This document shows positions 47,458 to 57,592 of a DNA stretch of 64,000 nt, one piece after another. A program made the translations under genes and the position numbers. Numbering within the stretch: the stretch's first letter is position 1; the number at the start of each line of letters is the position of its first letter. Origin of the DNA: Cantharellus purpuraceus (lineage: Eukaryota > Basidiomycota > Agaricomycetes > Cantharellales > Hydnaceae). Below the pieces are notes generated by a model, which was not told the DNA's origin, made no database searches, and was given only the letters and a program-made list of their open reading frames with translations. The stretch covers positions 124,001-188,000 of the forward strand of contig JALBUN010000012.1 of NCBI GenBank assembly GCA_025174535.1, written 5' to 3'.

Positions 47458-48350
47458 TGGTGAAGCGGGTGATTTGTGAGAGGTTCGGTTTGTAATCGTG
47501 CAGCGGTCGAGTTTTGTAGCGAACGCAAGTATAATTGATATGAGCCATGCAATACCATCCGTCACCAGGTATCGGCAATAATTGAAGATGTAGGACATGC
47601 CCTCGTGCAAGTCGCTCTATTTTGTTGTCAGTTATGGCTATTTACACACTTGGACGAGTGTCCTAGGGATTAATATGATGGTGATTTCAGACACCTGGTG
47701 GGTGTGGATGGGTTTCGGCGGAGAAGATGCAGGAGAAGCGGTGTGGAGCTAGCGTGTGGAGCAGTAAATGTGGGGTGGATTCGCGGCTTCTTCTTCTGGT
47801 ATGATAGATATATGATGGTGTGTGCGCGGGTGTCTTCCGGCGGCTTCTCACACACACACGCACATGTTTGGTGTTTTCTTCTCTTGTAAAGGTATTTGAA
47901 ATTGGTTTCGGGAGTGTTAGGAGGGTTATGGGGTCTGGAGGGGATGGGTGGAGGGGGGGGATTGGATTGGATCTGGGTGAAGGGAAGGGGAGGGGAAAGG
48001 GTTTGTGAGCTGTTAGGTTGTATATGCTGTAGGTGAGGTGTGATGTTTTTGGTGCGGTAGGGCGTGTGTGTAGTGGATGTCTGGTTGGGGAGTGGTGTTT
48101 GTGGTTGATGGATGAGTGATGTGGTGGTGGGCAATAGCTGGTAAATGGACGCGGTGCGGGTGGTATGTGTGATATTGGAGATTTGGTGCGGTGCAGGGTG
48201 CGTTCTTTTCTTTTCATCTTTGGGCACAAGTTCAAATCATTATCGTCGCATCAAAGTGTAATATCCGGAAAGGATCTGCTGATCGGGATTTTGCGCTCCA
48301 ATTGCAATGTAATTTCAAGCACCGAACTCCGTTGGGTGTTTCCGACCGTC
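47458..48350. other. Intergenic, 0.9 kb, strongly G/T-skewed
   Basis: The plus strand is G/T-rich and C-poor for about 500 bp (47690-48180). Open frames on the minus strand here (Pro/Thr/His/Ser-rich) are products of the skew. It contains a G-quadruplex-type tract. Presumed 3' UTR of malate synthase and promoter of the Ohr gene. Confidence 0.5.
47930..47960 (+). other. Candidate G-quadruplex motif
   Basis: Four runs of three or more G are separated by loops of 6, 2 and 4 nt, satisfying the classic G3+N1-7 pattern. It continues into more G runs up to about 48000. Confidence 0.6.
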
Positions 48351-49097
48351 ATGATCTCCTCTATGATGTTTCGCCCTCTGGCACAAAGGACGACGGCCTT
48401 TATTGCGGGCAGGACGCCTGCCACCGGCGTGCAGATGCAAAAGCGGACTATCTTGACTCTCAAAGATCACAAAGTAAAACGTCTTTCTCCCCGTCCCGTC
48501 ATGCGGACTGTGTGCTGAATGACGCTGTGATAAAGTATACGGCGCGTGCGACGGCGGAGGGGGCGGGGAGGAATGGGAGGGTGGTTTCGAAGGAGGGGGG
48601 GGCGGCGGTGTTGGAGATGCAGTTGGCGTCGCCCAAGGCGTTGGGGGGGACGGGGGAGGGGCATAACCCTGAGCAGCTGTTCGCGGCTGGATATGCCGGT
48701 GAGCGACGTTTTGTTTGATGGGGTGTTCGGCGGCGGTCCGTGTGCGTGCGTGAGTGTGTTGAAAAATGGACACGATGGGCAGCGTGTTTCCTGGGTGCGC
48801 TGCAACTTATGGCGGGGCGGACGGGGAAGCAGGGGATGGCTGCGAATGCCAGGATCCACGCCGCGGTGCATATTGGGGAGCCGGCTGAGGTGCCGGGGTT
48901 TGGGATTGGGGTGGATATTGAGGTGGAGGGTGTGCCGGACGAGCAGCTCATACAGGATGCGCATGCGGTATGTGGTATAGATGGTTTGTTTTTTTGTGAG
49001 GGGTGGGGCCTGAATTTGTGTTTTTTTGGTGCGGTAGATGTGCCCTTACTCCCGGGCTCTTAGCCGTGGTGCACAGGTTACTGTCAAGAGCAGGTAA
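48351..49097 (+). CDS. Ohr/OsmC-family organic hydroperoxide reductase, probably mitochondrial
   Basis: Exons 48351-48473, 48536-48698, 48783-48967 and 49038-49097 give 176 residues. A 40-residue Arg/Ala/Thr-rich start lacking acids (MISSMMFRPLAQRTTAFIAG) looks like a mitochondrial presequence. The Ohr domain begins YTARATAEGAGRNGRVVSKE, with ASPKALGGTGEGHNPEQLFA, the first redox Cys in AACFLGALQLM and the second in MCPYSRALSRG; it ends VTVKSR. Bacterial Ohr reduces organic and lipid hydroperoxides with a Cys pair re-reduced by lipoylated proteins; mitochondrial lipoyl enzymes would suit the inferred location. Both Cys are intact. Confidence 0.93.
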
Positions 49098-49869
49098 AGT
49101 GGCAGGGGGCGAAGAAAAAGGGGATATATCTTGTTGGCTTTGATGTGAAAGGCAGTGTAATGTTTATCCCATTGTTGAATTCATCCGTCACGCGTAAACA
49201 AATTGCCACTTGACTGCTCTGTTGTAGGAATCAAACTATCCACGACGACATGCCCGGCCCCTGCACATCCCCTCCCCCTCTGCTAGTCAGGTCCAGACTG
49301 GGAGGATTTGGCTTTAGATGTGCTGCGGCATTCTTCAAGTGGTTGGACGGGATTTTAAACTTGGCCTTGGCAATCAATCTTATCAGTGCGCTTCTCAAAC
49401 GCCAGGAAGGTGCCCCCAAGGGGTGCCATGCAGGCAGGCTGGATTGGGGGATGGAGGGTGTGAGCGCTTGGTTCCCTATGATAGGGGTGATGGGTTCGCT
49501 GCCCCGTCCGGCCGCATACTGGGGGGAAGTGATTGAGGATGTACGAGAAATTCTCTTTTGCAACAATCCCGGTTCACTTCCAAGAACAAGATGTGTTCCG
49601 GCCGTATAATCACTACATATATCACGTTATAGTTATATATGTTGAACGAAACTGTATTGCATCACCATTTTAGACGTGAACCAGGGATGTTATGAGTTTT
49701 TCTAGTCTTTTTTTTTGTGGAAAACCTCCCTCTGCAGCTGGATTACGTAAATGTTCAAACAAGGTCGGAGTTGAGAGGGCGTCAAGTTTTTCTAGCGCTT
49801 GCCCATCTGCCACCGGAAGCCTAGGTCGCAAAAGCTAGGCAGCGGCCTCACATTCCAGTTTGTGGTACG
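49098..49869. other. Intergenic, 0.77 kb
   Basis: Between the Ohr gene and RSE1, both on plus. Overlapping open frames of about 110-119 codons occur on both strands at 49231-49609, with no recognisable domain and no splice support. Treated as non-coding but not excluded. Confidence 0.45.
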
Positions 49870-52800
49870 ATGCATCTCTACAACCTCACGCTGCAACCCC
49901 CGACAGCAGTTACCCAGGCCATTGTAGGGAACTTTTCGGGTGTCAGACAGCAAGAGATTATCATCTCTCGAGGTACACGGCTCGAACTGTTGAGACCTGA
50001 TGTTCAAACAGGGAAGATTACGACTGTTCTGGCTCATGATGTTTTTGGATCGGTTCGCTCTCTTGCAGCCTTTCGGTTGACTGGGGGAACTAAAGGTGTG
50101 TTGTATACCATGACGGGCGTCCTCCCTCCTTCCACTCGCTCCTTTGTAACCGCCATCCGCTCCCCATCTGCAGATTACGCGATCGTAGGCTCCGACTCTG
50201 GTCGTCTAGTCATCCTGGAATATGACCCAAAAAACAACAGCTTTATCAAACTTCACCAGGAGACCTATGGCAAGTCGGGGGCTCGACGTATTGTGCCGGG
50301 TCAGTACCTCGCCACGGATCCAAAGGGTCGAAGCGTGATGGTCTCCGCTATGGAGAAGGCAAAGCTCGTCTATATCCTCAATCGCGACGCCGCCGCCAAC
50401 CTGACTATTTCATCGCCACTTGAAGCCCACAAGAACGCCGCGATCATCCACCATATTGTCGGTCTGGATGTTGGATTTGAAAATCCAATGTATGCTGCGT
50501 TGGAGGTTGATTACACCGAGTCGGATCAAGACCCTACTGGCGAGGCGTTCAATAACGCTGAAAAGGTTCTGTGTCTGTCGTTGAATTTCAGTCTTAGGAA
50601 TATTGATGAGTCCCGGCAGATGTTGACGTTTTACGAACTAGATCTAGGTCTTAACCATGTTGTGCGCAAGTGGAGCGAGCCGACGGATCCTCGTGCAAAC
50701 CTTCTTGTTCAAGTACCAGGGGGACAATTGGCATCGTCAGAAAAGTTTGACGGCCCTTCAGGTGTGCTCGTGTGCTGCGAGGATCACGTAATTTATCGGC
50801 ACATGGATGCCCCTCAACATCGCGTCCCGATTCCTCGGCGTAAACATCCTCTTGAAGACAAGGAGCGAGGTTTGTTGATTGTTGCTGCCGTCATGCACAA
50901 GATGAAGGCGCGTACAAGTCGTGGTGATGTGTGATGTCCTTTCTGATGGTATGCCTTCCTTGACAGGGCGCCTTCTTCTTTCTCTTACAAAGTGAAGAAG
51001 GTGATTTATACAAGGTGACGATTGAGCACGAGGGCGAAGACGTAAGATCACTAAAGATCAAGTACTTTGACACCGTGCCTGCTGCTTCAAGTTTATGTAT
51101 TTTAAAGTCTGGTTTTTTGTTTGTTGCTTCAGAGTTTGGCAATCAGTACGTGGTCATCTTCCCACTATCCGTTTCAGCGTCACTCATCATCAAATCTAAA
51201 GCTATCTGTATCAATTCCAAAAGCTCGGAGATGATGATGTAGAGCCCGAGTTCATCTCGACATCGTACAGGGGCTTTGGCATGGCATCTCCAGACGCACC
51301 GTTGCCTCGCGCGTATTTCCGTCCCCGTCCTCTCGAGAATTTACTGCTAGCTGAAGAGATGGAGTCTCTGGATCCCATTATCGATTCGCGGGTCCTTAAT
51401 TTACTTCCAAATTCAGATATTCCACAGATCTTCACTGTTTGCGGTCGAGGGTCACGGAGCTCGTATAGAATGCTACGTCATGGTCTGGATGTTGAGGAGA
51501 CCGTCAGCTCCGATTTACCGGGTATCCCAAATGCCGTGTGGACAACCAAAATCAAGGAAGATGGTATGACATCTTGTTATCTCTCCGATTTAAACTGTTA
51601 AGGATGCTTCCAGATGCATATGACTCCTATATTATTCTGTCTTTCGTTAACGGCACGCTTGTTCTGTCGATTGGTGAAACCATCGAGGAAGTCCAGGACA
51701 CCGGTTTCCTTTCCTCTGCACCCACTCTTGCAGTCCAACAAATAGGTTCTGATGCATTGCTACAAGTTCATCCTCACGGTATTCGCCACGTCCTTGCTGA
51801 CCGTAGAGTCAACGAATGGAAGGTTCCTCAAGGAAAGTCGATTGTTTGCGCAACGACGAACAAGCGGCAAGTTGTTGTGGCGCTCAGCAGTGCCGAACTT
51901 GTATATTTCGAGTTGGACCTAGAGGGACAGCTAAATGAGTATCAGGATCGAAAGGCTATGGGCAGCACCGTGATGGCGATGAGTGTTGGAGAGGTGCCGG
52001 AAGGCAGGCAAAGAACACCATATCTGGTCCGTCCCGACATGACACCTGTTTGTCATTTCCTTCGTATACTAAGTTAATCCTGCTAGGCTGTGGGCTGCGA
52101 AGACCAGACCGTGCGGATTGTATCATTAGATCCTGAGAGCACTCTTGATACTATCAGTCTGCAGGTGAGGTTTTTCATATGAGCGCGCGTTTTTTCCGCT
52201 CATTCATTTTCCCTTAGGCCTTGACTTCGCCGCCGTCAGCCATTTGTATAGCTGATATGCTGGATGCAAGTATCAATAAGAGCCAGCCAACAATGTTTGT
52301 TAACATTGGTCTTCAAAATGGCGTACTGCTTCGAACGGTGCTTGATCCTATCAATGGTCAGCTAACGGATACACGGACGCGGTGAGCGGAATGTTATTCA
52401 ATATCAAACTGGGGGAGTTCTCATGAGCCCTCGTCATAGTTTCCTTGGCACGCGTCCCGTGCGCTTAGTTCGCGTCTCTGTCCAGAAGAACCCTTCCATC
52501 CTTGCGCTGTCATCTCGATCATGGTTGAATTACACACATCAGCACTTGATGCACTTTACGCCTTTGATATTTGAGAACCTAGATCATGCGTGGAGTTTCT
52601 CGGCAGAATTGTGTCCGGAAGGGTTGATTGGTATTGCTGGTAGTGTATTGAGGTGAGTGTCTATCCTCTTGCTTCGTCCGTCGTGGCCGGACCACCAGCT
52701 ATGATGAGTTTTAGGGATCGGAGTGCGTCAACTCACGCGTGCCGAAGCTTTTATATATTATACCAATTGTTCCTACTGAGCATTCTTTTTCATTATGGCT

Positions 52801-54397
52801 ACATTATTCTCAAGATGCCCAGGTCCTGATCAATTTTCTTCTAGAATCTTCCAAATACCGAAACTCGGGATGAAACTCAAGCAGGACGCGATGCCTCTTA
52901 GCTACACACCGCGCAAACTGATTTCCCATCCATCGCAGCACTTGTTCTACACTATCGAGTCGGATCATCGGACCTACGGCGAGGAGGCTGTCAAACAGAA
53001 GCTAGAAGACCTTGTTCGTTCTGACTTTGTGTACTGTGCATCTAGTATGACTAACCATGGCAATTAATGGTAGGCTAATAAAGGACAATCGATTGATCAA
53101 GATATGGTTGACCTTCCTCCCGCCACTTTTGGTCGAGTGAAAGCTCCTGCTGGTACTTGGGCGTCATGTATACGCATAATTGATCCAGTACAAGTATGTC
53201 TTCCATGTTGGTATTCGGTTGAACACGGTTTTTGACGTCACGTAGTCTACGACAGTGGCTGTGTTCCCTCTTGACGGGAATGAGGCAGCGTTTTCCGTTG
53301 CTGTCGTACCATTCAGCGCTCGAGATAATGAGCTGCATCTTGTAGTAGGTACCGCTGCGGACACGTTCTTGTCTCCAAGGTCATGCGCTAGCGGGTATTT
53401 GCGGACATATAGGCTCATGGAAGGAGGTCGGAAAATTGAGTTATTGCACAAGGTGAGTCTTGATGTCCTACAACGTTTTCACAGAAGAAAGTAACACAGA
53501 TCACTGTGACAGACTGAGACTGACGACGTACCTATGGCTTTGTTGGCTTTCCAAGGTCGACTAGTGGCTGGCGTTGGAAAAGCACTCAGGTTATACGACA
53601 TGGGGAAGAAGAAACTATTACGGAAAGTTGAAAACAAGGTTTGCTTGCTTCTTTTCCCCAACGAACACATGGGTGATTGATGCTTTTCTTAGTCCTTCCC
53701 ATCAGCGATCGTGACTCTAAATACTCAAGGGTCTCGCATCATTGTTGGAGACATGCAAGAATCTGTTTTCTTTGCGGTATACAAGTCCCCTGAGAATCGT
53801 TTGCTCATCTTCGCGGATGATACATCGCCACGATGGATTACAGCCACCACCATGGTCGATTATACGACCGTGGCTTGTGGCGACAAGTTCGGCAATGTAT
53901 TCGTCAATCGTCTTGCGACGGCAGATTCTCAACAAGTAGACGACGACCCAACTGGGGCGGGTATCTTACACGAGAAAGGTCAATTTATGGGCGCGCCACA
54001 CAAGACAAAGTTGATCGCACACTTCCACGTCGGCGATGTCGTCACAAGCATTCACAAAGTGTCTCTCGTTGCTGGTGGACGAGAAGTGCTGTTATATAGT
54101 GGATTACACGGTACCATCGGCATTCTTGTCCCCTTCGTTTCAAAGGAGGACGTTGACTTCATCAGCACATTGGAGCAGCATATGCGTACCGAGCAGTTGA
54201 GTCTGGTGGGGCGTGACCACCTATCTTGGCGAGGATACTACACGCCTGTAAAGGGTGTTGTAGATGGCGATCTCTGCGAGATGTTTGCGCGGTTGATTCC
54301 CCAGAAGCAGAGTTCTATCGCTGGAGAGCTGGACCGTACGGTCGGCGAAGTCCTTAAAAAACTCGACCAGCTCCGGGTCACTGCGAGTGGATTCTAG
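49870..54397 (+). CDS. RSE1: SF3b subunit 3 / Rse1 (SAP130) of U2 snRNP
   Basis: Large WD-like beta-propeller protein of the SF3b complex that helps recognise the intron branch site. Starts [20 protein letters not shown] and ends [11 protein letters not shown], about 1200 residues, the usual length. Family landmarks: [53 protein letters not shown], KDYxxYxQ-like [28 protein letters not shown]-like [72 protein letters not shown] and [20 protein letters not shown]. About 14 exons with mostly 50-60 nt introns, but one intron at 52653-52844 is 192 nt. Confidence 0.96.
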
Positions 54398-54554
54398 GAG
54401 TAGTATCTGTGTGGTGTTTCGAGGCAGCAGTTGTGTAGCAAGCTTGATTGTATCATGGCTTTGAAATAATTACCGTAAAGTAGTGTAGCACATTGATTTT
54501 GAGCTGAGTTTGAAAGTGCATCACATTGCCTCTGGAGGTTCGAGGATATATACC

Positions 54555-55307
54555 ATGCAGCGGCGTGGACCAGGTCTTGCTGCTTTCGAACGGCAGACCC
54601 AGTCGCTTGCATCGTATGCACAGCTGTCGTCTTCTATTACTACGTCGCAAGTAACCCACCTTCATTCTCAGCTAGCCCACTTTCGAACACAACTTTCGCA
54701 TTTTGCGGTCACACACCGTCAGCAAATCCTGAAAGACCCTGCATTTAGGCATCAGTTCCAGCGCATGTGCGCAGATATTGGTGTGGACCCGCTTGCAGGG
54801 CCCAGACGGGGCGGGTGGTGGAGCGAGGTGCTTGGTGTGGTGGGTGACTGGCAGTATGAACTGGGCGTGCAGATCGTGGACATTTGCGTGAGCACGCGCG
54901 AGAGAAACGGTGGCATGGTGGAGATGGGTGAACTTGTGAGGCTCTTGACCAAGTTACGCGGTGGAGGGGAGGAAGTGACGGAGGAGGATGTGGTAAGGAG
55001 TATCAAGACGCTCAAGCCACTGGGTGCAGGATACGAGGTTGTGCAGGTGGGCGGGAAGAAAATGGTGCGGAGCGTGGTGAAGGAGCTGGATGGTGATGGT
55101 GCCATAGTGCTAGGTCTTGCACAGGAAGCCGACGTTGGCGGACGCGTCACTGAAGACTTGTTGGCTAAGCGTCGTGGCTGGGAGTATGCCAGAGCACGGG
55201 CTGCACTGGAGAACATGCTTTTGAGGGATGGTTTATGTTGGGTGGATGAGCAAGACGAGGGCGACAGATCATTTTGGCTTCCATCAGCATTGACGTGGGA
55301 GGAATAA
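54555..55307 (+). CDS. SNF8: ESCRT-II subunit Snf8/Vps22 (EAP30)
   Basis: Endosomal sorting subunit needed for multivesicular-body formation. An intronless 250-residue frame, unusual among its neighbours. Starts MQRRGPGLAAFERQTQSLAS, the conserved N-terminal helix, then LAHFRTQLSHFAVTHRQQIL, the family signature FRHQFQRMCADIGVDPLAG, WQYELGVQIVDICVSTRERN and GGMVEMGELVRLL. Two winged-helix domains follow (EEDVVRSIKTLKPLGAGYEV; WEYARARAALENMLLRDGLC), ending SFWLPSALTWEE. ATG 54555 lies 157 bp after the RSE1 stop. Confidence 0.95.
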   Translation: MQRRGPGLAAFERQTQSLASYAQLSSSITTSQVTHLHSQLAHFRTQLSHFAVTHRQQILKDPAFRHQFQRMCADIGVDPLAGPRRGGWWSEVLGVVGDWQYELGVQIVDICVSTRERNGGMVEMGELVRLLTKLRGGGEEVTEEDVVRSIKTLKPLGAGYEVVQVGGKKMVRSVVKELDGDGAIVLGLAQEADVGGRVTEDLLAKRRGWEYARARAALENMLLRDGLCWVDEQDEGDRSFWLPSALTWEE

Positions 55308-55751
55308 TGTAGGTGTCGTATGTTGTATTCCATGAATTCTTTAAATGTACCGATACAGGCATCAACTTTCCGCACCCAAACTTCGTAACTTCCACCGATG
55401 GATGTTCACTCATCCTCCCAAAGGTACTTAGAAAGCCATACTTTTGTATTGTGAGATGCTCACCATATTTAGATGAAAAGCTGTCTGCAAGTTTGACAGT
55501 GAGGCAGATGCTGCACACGACACCCGAAGAGGTCTGTATAGGGTCTTCCGATTATATGGGATCTTTTGCTCGTGACCATACCTTCTGAGATGTCAAGCAC
55601 TATTCTATACGGGCCTTGGCTCAGCAAATCCACAGGGAACCAACATGCTTTTATGTGGACGCGACTTGAGAGCTGCTGGACTTGGTGCTAAAGATATAGC
55701 TGCAGTACATTACTAATCACGTCGATATCTAGGAATTAACACTAATAATGT
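55308..55751. other. Convergent intergenic, 444 bp
   Basis: Holds the 3' UTRs of SNF8 (+) and the LETM1 gene (-). No coding signal. Confidence 0.5.
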
Positions 55752-57180
55752 CTACTTCCCGCTGTGCGTAGCTTGTAAGACGAGGTCAATCCTCGCCTTA
55801 TCATCGCTGGCACCCTTCAACCACCACTGCAACTTCTGTAGCATATGTCGTGGAGATGCCGAGCTCAGAATGCTCAAACAAATAGTCAACGAAAGGGTAA
55901 CATCATGTAAACTTGGCAAGAATACTCACAAACCACGTTCCTCGAGTGCCTCAACCAACTCTTCTGGTTTTAGTCGGGTGCCCATCTCTTCTTTAATAAG
56001 AAGTGCATCATCTGTCGAGAGATGGGCAAGGTATCTAGCAATGCGGTACCGTTGTAGGAAAATCGGGCCCCATGTCGCCCGCCCTAGGATTCTGTCAAGC
56101 GCGATGAAAGTCAACAAACTAGTACCGTCATTAGTTTGAGTGCTTAAGCATACCCAGAGACAGCTCGGGTGAGCTCGTCACTCAAAGACACTAGTCCCTT
56201 CTCCTTTACTGTGTCAACCTGGTTATGGCGACGTAATCGCTCGAGCTCGAGCTTGGCAATCGCAACATGTGCCCCCTGCTTCTCTCGGCGTTTGGCTTCT
56301 ATGCGTTGACGTTGACTTGGGAGAAGACACGTTGACGGTAGAAGCCCCGGCAAGTAAAGGACAACAAAGGGTAGTGCCTCCTCGAGGATTATAATCGTTA
56401 GTAAAAAGGGCAATAACCTTCAAAGTAACCTTTAGGCTCGGAAACATAACAGAACCAAATGCATGGCGCTGACTTTACGAGATCCTTTCTAAATGTTTGT
56501 ACAAATCTGCTTTCCGACCGAGTCATCGCAGCCTCCTCCCCTCGTGCCCGAGCCTCCTGGACTCGCCGGCGGATGGCGTTTACTTGCTTGCGGTGTGTTA
56601 CAAAAATTAACTTGATACCACGCGAATAGAAATAGAACATTTGTTTAAGGTTGTGCCAAAATCTGCCAAGCGTGGAAGCGCTCTCAGGAGGTGCTGACAG
56701 GATACCCCTCTTCGTTGCATCTAAGATGTCAGCTTGGGTAGTCTGGAGAAGGCCTTCGGGTGGCGATTCAGACGTGATAGATGCTGTTGGTCTGGGGGAG
56801 GTGGCTGAGGAAGAAGAAGTTGCAGCGTCCTCTTGTGAGTTAAGTTTTGCTGGTCTTTGCGGTTGGGTAGTGCCACCGCGTGTTTCCTGCTTCAAGGTCT
56901 TTGGAGCGGGTCGAAAATCCGCCTTGGGCTTGAGTGAAGGGATGGATGTCGATGGGGGAGGAACATTCTTAGTTTTTGCATTGGTCTCGTCTGGTGATGT
57001 TGAGAACCGAGCATGAGGAAACCTCGCAGGTGCGAGCGAGGTGTACGGAGGACCTTGGGAAAGAGGTTGAGAGGAAGCTATTAGAACACTCCATCTAAAA
57101 CTTGAGAATGAACGTGGATTTGGAACTGGTTTTAGAGCTTGTGCAGCGGTCCTGTAACACGGTGAGCACGCGACGAACAT
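55752..57180 (-). CDS. LETM1/Mdm38 mitochondrial inner-membrane protein
   Basis: Family involved in mitochondrial K+/H+ (or Ca2+/H+) exchange and in tethering mitoribosomes. I chose ATG 57180 (MFVACSPCYRTAAQALKPVP), which yields a good presequence with Arg/Ser/Ala and few acids; an in-frame ATG at 57315 would extend it without improving it. A disordered Pro/Ser/Thr segment precedes FWHNLKQMFYFYSRGIKLIF and basic helices (RRRVQEARARGEEAAMTRSE, RFVQTFRKDLVK). The membrane segment ends with the family motif LPFVVLYLPGLLPSTC. The ribosome-binding-like domain carries LDRILGRATWGPIFLQRYRI, ARYLAHLSTDDALLIKEEMG and KPEELVEALEERG. It ends LQATHSGK. Confidence 0.93.
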
Positions 57181-57592
57181 TATTATTACATCGGCAAACC
57201 AATTAGAAATACTCACCACTCCTTCAACAATGGCTTGTTCAATGACCTGATCATAGGACGACGTTAACAAAGAGGTTTGAGGAGTCGTAGATGAGAAGGA
57301 CGCGTCTGCTTTCACAGCGGGATGACAAATTTAGAGGTCGCGAGGCGCGCCATCCGTAAAGAGACGCTAACTAATCGTTGCTTTAGCGTGATTCATTTTT
57401 TCTTCTCACGAAAGTTATTGGACTCAAAATATCGCACACTTGGCACTTTGCGAGAGTATGACTCGGAAGGTGTAATGTGATTGCTGGAAATTCTTCCCCG
57501 TCTGAAACCAAAAAAAAGAAAGAAAAACGAAAAATTCGAAACAAATGGTGGCGACGACTTGATTGGTATTTGGACGAAGCTAATTCCTCTTC
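57181..57592. other. Tandem intergenic, 412 bp
   Basis: Promoter of the LETM1 gene and 3' UTR of the GH92 gene. No other feature. Confidence 0.5.

Noticed and set aside
47670..48235. Two overlapping minus frames rich in Pro, Thr, His
   Set aside because: Lie in a G/T-skewed spacer; skew alone removes stops; no domain or splice support.
49231..49609. Overlapping 110-119 codon frames on both strands between Ohr and RSE1
   Set aside because: No family signature and mutually exclusive; cannot choose either as a gene.
57181..57315. N-terminal extension of LETM1 starting at ATG 57315
   Set aside because: The extension is acidic and not presequence-like, whereas ATG 57180 gives a typical mitochondrial start.
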